Shown here piece after piece: positions 46,652-54,963 of a DNA stretch of 64,000 bases. Both the position numbers and the translations under genes were made by a program. This stretch comes from JBBQVZ01 sp963695975 (lineage in GTDB: Bacteria > Actinomycetota > UBA4738 > HRBIN12), in contig CAVOIB010000002.1 in the NCBI GenBank assembly GCA_963695975.1, positions 682,001 to 746,000 on the forward strand. The letters are read 5' to 3'. Below the pieces are notes generated by a model. The model was not told the origin of the DNA. It ran no database searches and was given only the letters and a program-made list of their open reading frames with translations. Each line of letters starts with the position of its first letter. Positions within the stretch are counted from its first letter, which is position 1.

Positions 46652-46811
46652 CGACGTCCTTCTATCGACCGCTCGTGTCACGGATGGCGTTGCCGGCAAC
46701 CACACCTCTGTCCTCGCAGGCGGTGAGGCCAAGATGGGGATCCTCGAGGTGACGGAGCGGGGAGTCCCCCAGTTGTGTATCGCCTGAAGAGGCAGGTGCA
46801 GTGGGCGTGGT

Positions 46812-47246
46812 TCAACGGGGGGACGGGTTCCACGGCCCGACGCCTCCGAGGCGTTCAGGCGTGATCCTCGTGACGAATCCGGGCGGCGGGTCTGGCATGT
46901 TCGGGAACAGGACGTCGGGTCCGATGTATGTGTGAGCGAGCTGTTGAAGGAGCGCAGCAGCTCCGCCCTCAGTTACAACCGCCGTTCCGTGCACCACGAG
47001 GTACTCGAGCAAGCCCCACTCGTTCTTGATGGTCGATGGGATCGAGATGGCGATACGAGGGTCGCGGCGGAGATTCCTCAGCTTCCGCTGATCCGGCAGC
47101 GTCGCCAGGACGATCTCGTCACCTTCGATCCCGACCCAAGCGGCCGTGACCTGCGGCCCGCCGTCCTCGTCGATCGTGACGACGTGCGCGACCGCGTCGC
47201 TCGCCAGGAGCTCGCGTGCTTCAGGGGGAAGGAGGATCCCTGCCAC
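46812..47246 (-). CDS. F420/FMN-dependent PPOX-class split-barrel protein
   Basis: A 144-residue split-barrel flavoprotein of the PPOX class: LASDAVAHVVTIDEDGGPQV, TAAWVGIEGDEIVLATLPDQ, RKLRNLRRDPRIAISI and LVVHGTAVV. This is typical of actinobacterial F420- or FMN-dependent reductases. Start GTG 47246. Cofactor choice cannot be settled by eye. Confidence 0.88.
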   Translation of the reverse strand: MAGILLPPEARELLASDAVAHVVTIDEDGGPQVTAAWVGIEGDEIVLATLPDQRKLRNLRRDPRIAISIPSTIKNEWGLLEYLVVHGTAVVTEGGAAALLQQLAHTYIGPDVLFPNMPDPPPGFVTRITPERLGGVGPWNPSPR

Positions 47247-47716
47247 GCACGGATGCTACAGCGCCACGCGGGTCCACGCGGTAGACGACGTCTTCGCTGA
47301 TCCCCGATCGACGGATCCAGTCTCACATCGGCCGCCCGTTCGTTAGAGAACGGGTCATGAGCGCCCGCGGAGTCGACCTCGTCGGAATTCCGTTCGACGA
47401 CTACGGATGTGACGGCGCGGTGGCAAGAGCGGCAAGCGTCGCAGTGAGGTGGGTCTCGCCTAACCGGCAGTCCGGCACCCGCTGAACTGGCCGGAATGCT
47501 CCGCTGCTCGAGCCCCGAACGGCTTGCGGTTGGACCGCACGATGCCCATGACCTCGAACGCGACGGCGTGGCCTCCATCCGACAGATGGGTGAAGGCCAT
47601 TCCGGAATCGGAGTTTGAGTCCAAACCGGATTGAAGGCGGAATCGAGTCAGGCGTTCCCAGTCAATGGTCGCCTCGTCAAGTTGAGCCTAGGGTGAGGGT
47701 TACTAGGGGAGGCGAC
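47247..47716. other. Gene-free stretch
   Basis: About 470 bp without a supportable gene. A 46-codon minus-strand frame from ATG 47600 has no ribosome binding site or recognisable family. The last bases hold the TAGGGGAGG site of the next gene. Confidence 0.5.
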
Positions 47717-48268
47717 ATGGCAGCCAACAAGACTGGCACCAAGACGGCGGCGAAGAAGACGGCGGCGAAGAAGACGGCGGCGAAGAAGACGGCGGCGAAG
47801 AAGACGGCGGCGAAGAAGACGGCGGCGAAGAAGACGGCGGCGAAGAAGCCTGTCGCGCGGAAGGTGACGCCCAGGAAGACGAGCGCGAAGAAGGTCACCG
47901 CCAGGAAGGCCACAGCGAAGAGGGCGACAACGAAGAGGGCGACAACGAAGAGGGCGACAACGAAGAGGGCCACCACGAGTCGATCGACTCCAGTCGCATC
48001 TCGGGCCGATCGGCCTGCAAGTCGAACCGCGAGGCCACCTGGTCGTGCTGCGATACCGGCCGGGCGGACATCGATGAGTGCAGTGAAAGCCCGGCAGGGC
48101 GACCTCATCGTGATCGACTCCGCTCAGGTCGGCTCACCGCCTCGAGAGGGAGAGGTCTTGAAGGTCATCCACGGCGAAGTGAGCATCACCTACAGGGTCA
48201 AGTGGACTGATGGAGCAGAGACCCTCATCTCGCCCGCTGCTGGCACCGCGCACATCGTCCGCACGTAG
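47717..48268 (+). CDS. Histone-H1-like AKKTA-repeat tail fused to a DUF1918 domain
   Basis: A 183-residue basic protein. Residues about 6-100 are Lys/Ala/Thr-rich: seven TAAKK units, a mixed stretch, then RATTK units, like the tails of bacterial H1/HU-type chromatin proteins. From residue about 120 the DUF1918 domain follows (MSAVKARQGDLIVIDSAQVG, SPPREGEVLKVI, YRVKWTDGAETLISP). The tail should bind DNA without sequence preference and may bring the DUF1918 domain to the nucleoid. ATG 47717 has GGGGAGG upstream. Confidence 0.85.
   Translation: MAANKTGTKTAAKKTAAKKTAAKKTAAKKTAAKKTAAKKTAAKKPVARKVTPRKTSAKKVTARKATAKRATTKRATTKRATTKRATTSRSTPVASRADRPASRTARPPGRAAIPAGRTSMSAVKARQGDLIVIDSAQVGSPPREGEVLKVIHGEVSITYRVKWTDGAETLISPAAGTAHIVRT
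47741..47845 (+). repeat. Seven perfect 15-bp tandem repeats
   Basis: AAGACGGCGGCGAAG repeated seven times without change inside the H1-like gene, each coding KTAAK. The lack of synonymous drift points to recent slippage or expansion. Confidence 0.95.
47918..47977 (+). repeat. 15-bp tandem repeats, second array
   Basis: AAGAGGGCGACAACG three times plus one variant copy, coding KRATT. It is unrelated in sequence to the first array although the period is the same. Confidence 0.9.
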
Positions 48269-48582
48269 GTTCAAGGATCGCCGCAAGAGCCGGAAAGGGT
48301 GTGGCAGGGCAACCCGCCGAGGAAGGCGGTGCCCGGACTACTTCTCGATGTACGCAGCGATCGGTTGGATGACGCCGTCCGTCACGTTCGTGGCCCACTT
48401 ACTGAAGCCGTCCACTCGCTCGGCCTTACCCTGGAGCCAACGTATCGACCACCGCGTGTGTGACGACCATCTTCGGAATAGCGAGTCTCCTTCCGGGACG
48501 CGTGGAGGGTCTTGGCGGCGATGCCGGCCCTCTTCAGGGCGCGAAGTATGAGTCGGCCGTGAGCAGTGGCAACCTCTTCTCC
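48269..48582. other. Gene-poor stretch with a possible C-terminal remnant
   Basis: No complete gene. A minus-strand frame at about 48338-48420 ends FSKWATNVTDGVIQPIAAYI, which looks like the end of a real protein, but its upstream part is Arg-rich and unconvincing. Confidence 0.4.
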
Positions 48583-49152
48583 TCACGTCCTGGTGCGGTA
48601 GTGGAGGTGAACCATGCCGCTGCCGAATCGGCGTTCGTCCAGTAGTTCGAGCTTCACGCTGAGATCGTTGGGGAGGGATCGATTCCCTGTTCCCACCACG
48701 ATGGGCGTGAGGAACAGGTGGATCTCATCGACCAACCCGGCCGCGATCGCCTGGGCGGCGAGGTCGGGACCGCCCACGCTGATGTCGCGTCGCGCTTGCG
48801 CTTTCATCTGCCGGATCGCCTCAGGGTCGAAGTCTCGCTCGATGCGCGTCTTGATGCTCGGGACCGTCTCCAGCGTCGTGGAGTACACGACCTTGTCGGC
48901 CGCCCGCCAGAGCTCCGCGAAGTCCCGATCGACCCAGGGTAGGTCGGCGAGAGGCACGGTCTCCCAGGCGACCATCACCTCATACATCCGACGCCCGTAG
49001 AGGTAGGTGCCGACCGGCCGCTCGAGGTCGTTGACGAAGGTGTGCACCTCCTCGTCCGGCGCAGCCCAGTCGAAGTTGCCCCGCTCGTCGGCAACGTAAC
49101 CGTCGAGCGACGTGATCGCCGAGTAGATCAGCTTGGCTGGACGACTGAACAT
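48583..49152 (-). CDS. RibD C-terminal/DHFR-like reductase
   Basis: A 189-residue dihydrofolate-reductase-fold protein: KLIYSAITSLDGYVADERGN, the YGRRMYEVMVAWE helix, VVYSTTLETV, then the NADPH loop DISVGGPDLAAQAI and VDEIHLFLTPIVVGTGNRSL. Relatives reduce deaminated pyrimidines or are of unknown substrate. ATG 49152 has GGAG upstream. It follows the MMPL gene by 42 bp on the same strand and probably shares its TetR-controlled transcript. Confidence 0.88.
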   Translation of the reverse strand: MFSRPAKLIYSAITSLDGYVADERGNFDWAAPDEEVHTFVNDLERPVGTYLYGRRMYEVMVAWETVPLADLPWVDRDFAELWRAADKVVYSTTLETVPSIKTRIERDFDPEAIRQMKAQARRDISVGGPDLAAQAIAAGLVDEIHLFLTPIVVGTGNRSLPNDLSVKLELLDERRFGSGMVHLHYRTRT

Positions 49153-49194
49153 CGCGCTCCGGTACCGTTTCGCGCTCGGCCGACCGTGGCAGGG

Positions 49195-51528
49195 TCACTC
49201 CCCCGATCCGCCCGCCTCCACGAGCTCCGCGGGGCTGTCGGGAACCACGATCTGCTCAGCCGCCGCATGACCCTCGACGTCGACCTTCGGCAGCCACTGG
49301 AGCCACCCCGGCAGGTACCAGTTGCGATCGCCGAGGAGCTTCATCGCCGAGGGAACCAGGATCGACCGGACCACGGTCGCATCGAGGAAGACGGCGATCG
49401 CCAAGCCGAAGCCCATCTGCTCGAGCGACGTCAGGCGGCCGCTCGCGAACCCCGCGAAGACCGCGACCATGATGACCGCAGCGCCGGTGATGATGCCACC
49501 GGTCGTCCGCAGGCCGAACGCGACGGCCTCGGAGTTGTCGCCCGACTTGTCGTACTCCTCCCGGATGCGGCTGATCAGGAACACCTGATAGTCCATCGAC
49601 AGGCCGAACAGGATCGAGAACAGGAACAGCGGGAGCCACGCCTCGATCGCGTCGACCTGGGTGAATCCCAGGTGCCGGGCGATCCACTCGGCGAACGACG
49701 GGCCACCCTTCTGGAAGACGAGGACGATCAAGCCGTACGCCGCGCCGACCGACAGCAGGTTCATCACGATCGCCTTAGCCGGCACGACGACCGACCGGAA
49801 CACCACGGTAAGGAGCACGAACGAGAGCCCGAGCACCAACAGGATGATGATCGGCGTGTACGTCGCGGAGACGTCGAAGAAGTCCTTCACGAACGCGCTG
49901 TCGCCCCCGACGAGCACACCGGAGTCCTGACCGAAGGCCTGAGGGACATAGGTGTCGCGGAGGCGGCCGATCGCGTCCACAGCGGCCTCGCTCTGCGCGT
50001 CGGTCGCCTCGCCCGCCATGGGGAAGCGGATCAGCGTGATGCTGTTGTCCGAGCTGGTCTGGACCGGTTGCGGCGCTCCGAACGCCGGGTCGTCCGCCAT
50101 CGCCTGCTCCAAAGCCTGGATGCTCTGCTGCACGGACGCGTCAGAAGGCGCGCCGGCGATCACGACGTCGGCCGTGGACTGCTGCCCGGCCTTCGGGAAC
50201 TCGGCGAGGATGACGTTGTACGCCTGCTTCGTCTGGATCCCGTCGGGGATCGTGCTGATGCCGGACAGGCCGGTCTTGATGCCGCGACCGCTGTCCGACG
50301 GATGCGACTGCGTCCAGTACGGGACGGAGAGCAGGATCATCAACGTCGACCCGGCGACCAACCAGATGACCGGTCGAGCCATGACGGCGCGGCTCACCGT
50401 GTCCCAGAATCCGCCCGGCCGCCCGTGCTCGATGTTGCGGCCACGGCCGAAGATCCGGCCAGCGTTGATCTTGTCGCCGAGGATCGAAAGGATCGCCGGC
50501 AGCAAGGTCATCGACAGCGCGAGTGACACGAGGACCACGAGGATGGCCCCGCCGGCGAGGCCGCGGAAGATCGTGGTGGGCACCAGGAGCATGCCGGCGA
50601 GCGCGAGCACCACCGTCAGCCCGCTGAAGAAGACGGCCCGGTTCGCGGTGGCCCCCGACATCCCGATCGACTCGAGCTTGTCGCGACCTCGCGCGCGTTC
50701 CTCCCGGTACCGAGAAACGATGAACAGCGAGTAGTCGATCCCGACGGCCAGTCCCATCATCGAGATGAGGTTCGGGACAAAGAAGCTGAAGTGCCAGAGC
50801 TGGCCGAGGACCCCGACCAGGCCAAGGGCCACGCCGATCGCGAAGATGCCCATGATGATGGGCGTGACGCCAGCCACGAGTGAACCGAACACGATCACCA
50901 GCACGATGATCGCGACGAGGACACCGATCCCCTCGCCCTTGCGGAGGTCTTCCTCGGAGATCTTCTTGAAGTCATCGGTCGAGGTCGGTTCGCCCAGCGC
51001 GTACATCGTCGTGCCTCCGGTGCTGTAGCGCTCCCGGATCGCGTTCAGCTCGTCGACGTGCTTCGCGGTCTGATCGCTGTCGCCGGTGAGGATCACCGTG
51101 AACAGCACGGCCGTCCCGTCCTCGGAGGGGATCGGACCGAGCGCGGCTACCTGCGGATCGTTCGCCTGATCGGCGGGGAGCGGGAACCGCGACGGAACGG
51201 TGGTGACCGCCGCGCGTCCGAGCGCGCGGAGGTCATCGAGCGCACTGTTGACCTTCTGGACGAACGCGGGATCTTGCACGGCCCCGTCGGGGCCGGTGAG
51301 CACGAACGCCTCCGGGATGATGTCCTGCTTGAGGTGACGCGCCTCGAGGATCTGCTGAGCCTGCTTCGCTTCGGGGCTGTTCGTGAAGTCGAAGTCGGTC
51401 GTCAGCGCGCCTCCCAGCAACAGGCCCGACGCGACGAACCCGGCGACCAGGATCGCGGCCCAGACCCCGACGGTCCTCCATGGATGACGGCTGCTGGTCC
51501 TCGCGAGCGTTTCCGGATTGATCTTCAT
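49195..51528 (-). CDS. MMPL/RND-type membrane transporter
   Basis: A 777-residue protein with the RND layout: a first helix (about 18-40), a large outer loop, five helices, then a duplicate helix, loop and helix block. Seen: the helix 4 GLAVGIDYSLFIVSRYREER and the second-half LFGLSMDYQVFLISRIREEY, with the Asp-Tyr pairs used for proton coupling in MmpL proteins. It likely exports lipids or drugs. ATG 51528 faces the divergent TetR gene over an operator-like dyad. Confidence 0.92.
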   Translation of the reverse strand: MKINPETLARTSSRHPWRTVGVWAAILVAGFVASGLLLGGALTTDFDFTNSPEAKQAQQILEARHLKQDIIPEAFVLTGPDGAVQDPAFVQKVNSALDDLRALGRAAVTTVPSRFPLPADQANDPQVAALGPIPSEDGTAVLFTVILTGDSDQTAKHVDELNAIRERYSTGGTTMYALGEPTSTDDFKKISEEDLRKGEGIGVLVAIIVLVIVFGSLVAGVTPIIMGIFAIGVALGLVGVLGQLWHFSFFVPNLISMMGLAVGIDYSLFIVSRYREERARGRDKLESIGMSGATANRAVFFSGLTVVLALAGMLLVPTTIFRGLAGGAILVVLVSLALSMTLLPAILSILGDKINAGRIFGRGRNIEHGRPGGFWDTVSRAVMARPVIWLVAGSTLMILLSVPYWTQSHPSDSGRGIKTGLSGISTIPDGIQTKQAYNVILAEFPKAGQQSTADVVIAGAPSDASVQQSIQALEQAMADDPAFGAPQPVQTSSDNSITLIRFPMAGEATDAQSEAAVDAIGRLRDTYVPQAFGQDSGVLVGGDSAFVKDFFDVSATYTPIIILLVLGLSFVLLTVVFRSVVVPAKAIVMNLLSVGAAYGLIVLVFQKGGPSFAEWIARHLGFTQVDAIEAWLPLFLFSILFGLSMDYQVFLISRIREEYDKSGDNSEAVAFGLRTTGGIITGAAVIMVAVFAGFASGRLTSLEQMGFGLAIAVFLDATVVRSILVPSAMKLLGDRNWYLPGWLQWLPKVDVEGHAAAEQIVVPDSPAELVEAGGSGE

Positions 51529-51562
51529 ATCGCCTGCCCACCCTTCGCGGAGATGATTGACG

Positions 51563-51607
51563 TACGGTGTATGCTTACGACGTAGGTCAGGCTACGCGTA
51601 CACCGTA
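51563..51607. promoter_or_regulatory. TetR operator-like dyad in MMPL/TetR gap
   Basis: TACGGTGTA (51563-51571) and TACACCGTA (51599-51607) are perfect inverted 9-mers 27 bp apart in the 117-bp divergent gap. Each could be a half or a whole site, giving one regulator control over both genes. Confidence 0.55.
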
Positions 51608-51645
51608 AGCCTGTCAACCCGGATCTGATGAACAGTCGGTGACCG

Positions 51646-52326
51646 ATGGTGACGATCGAAAGCGCTGGTGAGAAGAGCCGCGAGAAGCTGACGCGGGCGC
51701 GGGTGATCGCGGCCGCCCTCCATGTGATGGACACCGAGGGGCTCGATGCGGTGACGATGCGCCGGGTCGCTCGGGAGGTGGGCGTCGAGGCGATGTCCCT
51801 CTACAACCATGTGAAGGACAAGGACGACCTCCTTCAAGGTGTCTGCAATGGCGTGATGGCCGAGTTCCAGTTTCCGACGGAGCCGGGCGCCTGGGCGGAC
51901 CGCTGCAAAGCCGGAGCGCGCTCGTGGCGCCGGGTCCTACAGGCCCACCCCGACGTGATGCGGCTGTTCGCCGAGACCCACGGTCCCTCAACGTCGTCCC
52001 CCGAGTCGCTCAAACCGACCGAGTTCGCGCTTCGGTTACTCCAGGAGGTTGGTCTGTCCGACCGCGACACGGTCCAGGCGTTCCACGCGTTCGGGGGCTA
52101 CATCCAGGGGTTCGCGATGATGGAGGGCGGCTCCATCAAAGGTCGCGCGTCCGAGGAGCAATACCCATCGCTCGAGGAGGGGAACGATCTGCTCGACACG
52201 TTCCCGACGCTCCACGCGGTTAGTCGCTACTGGGGCGAATGCGATCCTGACGAACAGTTCGAATTCGGGCTCGATCTGTTGATCCGTGGTCTCCAGGCTC
52301 GGGTCGACGCAGCCCGCGGCGCGTAG
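51646..52326 (+). CDS. TetR/AcrR family regulator of the MMPL gene
   Basis: A 226-residue regulator: N-terminal helix-turn-helix ARVIAAALHVMDTEGLDAVT, MRRVAREVGVEAMSLYNHVK (the MSLYNHV recognition helix of the TetR-class proper), then a TetR_C-like effector domain. GTG/ATG at 51646 lies 117 bp from the divergent MMPL start. By position it represses the exporter and itself until an inducer binds. The inducer is unknown. Confidence 0.92.
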   Translation: MVTIESAGEKSREKLTRARVIAAALHVMDTEGLDAVTMRRVAREVGVEAMSLYNHVKDKDDLLQGVCNGVMAEFQFPTEPGAWADRCKAGARSWRRVLQAHPDVMRLFAETHGPSTSSPESLKPTEFALRLLQEVGLSDRDTVQAFHAFGGYIQGFAMMEGGSIKGRASEEQYPSLEEGNDLLDTFPTLHAVSRYWGECDPDEQFEFGLDLLIRGLQARVDAARGA

Positions 52327-52392
52327 ATCCGGCTCAGGTCAGCGCTCGGTCCAAGCGTACGCCCCCCAATGTGCGGACTCGCCCCCAAGATC

Positions 52393-52440
52393 TTCATGCC
52401 CGCGCGATCAGCTCCTCGGGGCTCGTGAGTTCGTCTTGGC
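52393..52440 (-). pseudogene. OsmC gene scrap
   Basis: Minus-strand sequence reads GRKGQDELTSPEELIA then a stop, matching the OsmC segment GEGQAELTSPEELIA coded at about 44400-44455. Only about 16 codons remain. It lies in a 340-bp stretch (52327-52671) whose only other content is the CRP-like sites. Confidence 0.5.
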
Positions 52441-52485
52441 CCTTGCGCCCGCGTCCCGAGCCCGTCGAACTGCCGGAACTGGATG

Positions 52486-52501
52486 TGTGACCTGCGTCAC
52501 A
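52486..52501. promoter_or_regulatory. CRP-like palindrome 1
   Basis: TGTGACCTGCGTCACA fits the CRP/GlxR consensus TGTGA-N6-TCACA perfectly; the symmetry extends to GTGTGAC/GTCACAC. It lies about 170 bp before the lysine-rich gene. Confidence 0.6.
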
Positions 52502-52509
52502 CGAACGTC

Positions 52510-52525
52510 TGTGACGGGCATCACC
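52510..52525. promoter_or_regulatory. CRP-like palindrome 2
   Basis: TGTGACGGGCATCACC matches the same consensus with one mismatch and sits 24 bp centre-to-centre from palindrome 1, a little over two helical turns. A pair on about the same DNA face suggests cooperative binding of a cyclic-nucleotide regulator. Confidence 0.5.
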
Positions 52526-52671
52526 CCCCTGCGTGTTCACCGTCACTCGACTGGATGTGGCGAAGGACACACCGCCATCGGTGACCGGCGGCACAGCGTC
52601 TTTGGGTGATCGGGCGCGAAGATCCACCCATCGTCAGAGCCCACGAGGGCCCGAGCACAAGGAGGGGCACC

Positions 52672-52794
52672 ATGGCCGCAGAGAAGAAGGTCGAGCCGAA
52701 GACGACGAAGACCACGACCGAGTCCGCCAAGACGAAGTCAGCCCGCGTCGAGAAGAAGTCTCTTGATCGTCGGCACTTCAGCAAGAAGAAGTAG
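52672..52794 (+). CDS. 40-residue lysine/threonine-rich protein
   Basis: A short basic protein: MAAEKKVEPKTTKTTTESAK then TKSARVEKKSLDRRHFSKKK. ATG 52672 has AAGGAGGGG six bases upstream, one of the best sites in the window, and the stop is followed at once by two hairpins, so this looks like a real compact gene. It resembles the lysine-rich gene at 1838. Nucleoid or RNA binding is a guess. Two CRP-like sites lie upstream. Confidence 0.7.
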   Translation: MAAEKKVEPKTTKTTTESAKTKSARVEKKSLDRRHFSKKK

Positions 52795-52816
52795 AGGGGC
52801 CTGCAGGAAGGCCCCT
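52795..52816 (+). terminator. Hairpin terminator 1 after lysine-rich gene
   Basis: AGGGGCCT/AGGCCCCT, a perfect 8-bp stem with a 6-nt loop starting one base after the stop codon. No U tract follows. Confidence 0.6.
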
Positions 52817-52830
52817 CGCACGCGACTACC

Positions 52831-52856
52831 AACAGGCCCGGCTTGCCGGGCCTGTT
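52831..52856 (+). terminator. Hairpin terminator 2 after lysine-rich gene
   Basis: AACAGGCCCGG/CCGGGCCTGTT, a perfect 11-bp stem with a CTTG loop followed by CCGTTT. It is strong enough for intrinsic termination even with a weak U tract. Confidence 0.7.
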
Positions 52857-53126
52857 CCGTTTCCCGGGCTGGCACCTTCGTCCTGCCTCGACCAGCGACC
52901 CATCCCGCGACGAGCGCCTCGGCCCCAATCGGGATCGGTGAGAAGTGCGGATCGCAAACACGGGACCGCGTGTGTCCACGCTCGATCCCTCCGCGGACTG
53001 GGCCGCACCGCAACCGGGCGTCACCGAGCGGGACGGGCGTCATACCCACCTCCCAGTACCTTCGGCTCAGGGGATCCGGCGAGTTTCTCGGTTCGGACGA
53101 CTCGGGAGGGGGCGGATCCCCGCATA

Positions 53127-53795
53127 TCACGCCGGGTCCAGCGACGCGTGTCCTTGTGATCCGGGGGCCCTCGTGTCGACGCCCACGACCAGGCTCGCCA
53201 CGCCGCCGACGATCAGACCGAGACCGACGCCGCCGACGACATCGAGCGGCGCGTGCGCCCCGAGGTAGATCCGGGCGAACGAGACGAGGGCGACCACCGT
53301 CCATGGCAGGACGCGCCACCCGCCCCGGAGGTACGGCGTCGTGACCCAAGCGAGACCGGTGAGCAGGACGACATGACCCGAGACGAACGAGGCTCCGACC
53401 GCGGGCGTGTCCCCACGAACGATCGCTTCGGAGATCGTCGTGCCTGGACGCGAGCGCTCCACGAGCGCCCAAACCGCGCGCTCGGCGGCAAGCTTCCCGG
53501 CCGTAACCAGCAGACACGCGAGCGCGAGGCGCCACCGGCGCAGGAACGCGCACGTCGCAGCGACGATCGGGCCTACCGGGAGCACCCCCAGCAGCTGGGC
53601 CACGCGCATGGGTGGAGAAAGGACCTCTGGGAGCCCGTTGATCGCGTGGAAGACGGCAAGCTCAACCGGACCGACGGTTCCGTCGCGCACCACGAGACCG
53701 CAAAGGACCACGATGCCGAGTCCGACGATCGTGCCGATGGCATCAGCACGCCGCCTGACCGCGCGACGGTTCACCTCCAGACCCTGCGTACTCAT
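53127..53795 (-). CDS. PAP2-family membrane phosphatase
   Basis: A protein of about 222 residues with six predicted helices. The phosphatase motifs are KLAAERAVWALVERSRPG, the SGH of SFVSGHVVLL and FARIYLGAHAPLDVVGG, whose His and Asp are the catalytic and ligand residues. It removes phosphate from lipid phosphates such as undecaprenyl or phosphatidate outside the membrane. ATG 53795 has GAGG upstream; ATG 53810 is possible. Confidence 0.87.
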   Translation of the reverse strand: MSTQGLEVNRRAVRRRADAIGTIVGLGIVVLCGLVVRDGTVGPVELAVFHAINGLPEVLSPPMRVAQLLGVLPVGPIVAATCAFLRRWRLALACLLVTAGKLAAERAVWALVERSRPGTTISEAIVRGDTPAVGASFVSGHVVLLTGLAWVTTPYLRGGWRVLPWTVVALVSFARIYLGAHAPLDVVGGVGLGLIVGGVASLVVGVDTRAPGSQGHASLDPA

Positions 53796-53964
53796 CGTGG
53801 CCTCGTCCATCTGAGGAGCATCGATGGGCTGAGGGTAGCGGATGGCTCTGATCGCAGTAGGGGAACGGGTTCAGCGAGTTTCCCCCAGAGCTCTTACGCC
53901 CGTGACGGTCTGATCTGGTGGAAGGAGCTACCCGAGTTCGCCAGCATCAACCCAATGGTCATGC

Positions 53965-54747
53965 CTATGGGTACCCGCCTCCGCCACCTCCGCCGCCCCC
54001 GCCGCCCCCACCGCTGCTTGGGCCGGAAGGGGTCATCGCGAACCACACCCCCTGGATCCCCTGCCCGTTCGCCTGGCCTGGCCTCCGGTCACCGGAGTAC
54101 CTGTAGAGGGGCCTGCCCTCGTAGGTCACCTGCGTGCGACCGTCTGGCCGATCGATCTCGCCGAGCGTGCCGGTCACGCCGGGTCCGGGCGTAGCCGAGG
54201 TCACACCCGCCGGGAGCAAGAGCGGCGGCCAGGCGCTCTCGCATGAACCGGTGCACATGATCTGACCGCTTGCTTCCGTATCGAGCTCGTACAGGGTGAG
54301 GCCCCTCCCGTCGACCAGCACCGCGCCCACCCCGGACGCAGACCCCGTGGCGACCTCGACCGATCCGACTGGAGATGGCGGAGCTCCAACGACGACCTTC
54401 CCACACATCCCCTGACAGTCACCGTTCACGAGCTGTGAGTGGATCGTGCACCGGAACAGGAAGTCACCTTGCTTCATGAACCGCCGTTGGGCGGACGATC
54501 CTTGCGGCAACGAGCGGTCGAAGACCCAATGGCCACCGTAGGCGGTCACCGTATGGCTACTGGATACCGCCTTCCATCTGATCGTCGTCCCGCTGACGAT
54601 CCGGATCGTCCTCGGCGACCAGGAAGTGCCGACGCCGCGCACCACCTTGGTCGTCCCACCAGCGCCATGGGCGCCGACAGCGGATGTCAACACCAAGACC
54701 GCCACGGCAAGGAGCGTGATCTGGGTCCGAACGGCGAGTCTCGACAT
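53965..54747 (-). CDS. Secreted cupredoxin fused to two COG4315-type secreted repeats
   Basis: A 260-residue exported protein. ATG 54747 follows GGGAGGTGGAG and opens a signal peptide to about residue 27. Residues 35-120 are a cupredoxin with His65, Cys100, His103 and a Met ligand candidate at 114, plus two further Cys (111, 115). Residues 130-240 hold two secreted-repeat units (LTLYELDTEASGQIMCTGSC with CESAWPPLLL; GRPLYRYSGDRRPGQANGQG with VWFAMTPSG). It ends in a run of about 15 Gly. It likely moves electrons or binds copper at the surface. Confidence 0.83.
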   Translation of the reverse strand: MSRLAVRTQITLLAVAVLVLTSAVGAHGAGGTTKVVRGVGTSWSPRTIRIVSGTTIRWKAVSSSHTVTAYGGHWVFDRSLPQGSSAQRRFMKQGDFLFRCTIHSQLVNGDCQGMCGKVVVGAPPSPVGSVEVATGSASGVGAVLVDGRGLTLYELDTEASGQIMCTGSCESAWPPLLLPAGVTSATPGPGVTGTLGEIDRPDGRTQVTYEGRPLYRYSGDRRPGQANGQGIQGVWFAMTPSGPSSGGGGGGGGGGGGGYP

Positions 54748-54963
54748 CTCCACCTCCCTGATCCCCAAGCGACGGCGGTAGTACGGGGGGAAGACCCACC
54801 GAGATTGCTCGGACACCAGCTTCATCTGACCAGAGCGGTTCTCCGGATGCGCTCCAGCGGACACGCCGATCGGCCTCCTCGCGGCCGAGAGATGTTGGCA
54901 TATCGTCTCGCTGCCATCGGAGCCTTCAGCGGCGAAGCCGCATCACGACTCGGACACGTCGCG

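Noticed and set aside
47741..47977. Regular direct repeats as a CRISPR array
   Set aside because: The 15-bp units have no spacers and are in frame in a coding sequence.
49042..50526. Plus-strand frame of 494 codons
   Set aside because: It is antisense to the MMPL gene, Arg/Asp/Gln-rich, with no recognisable domain.
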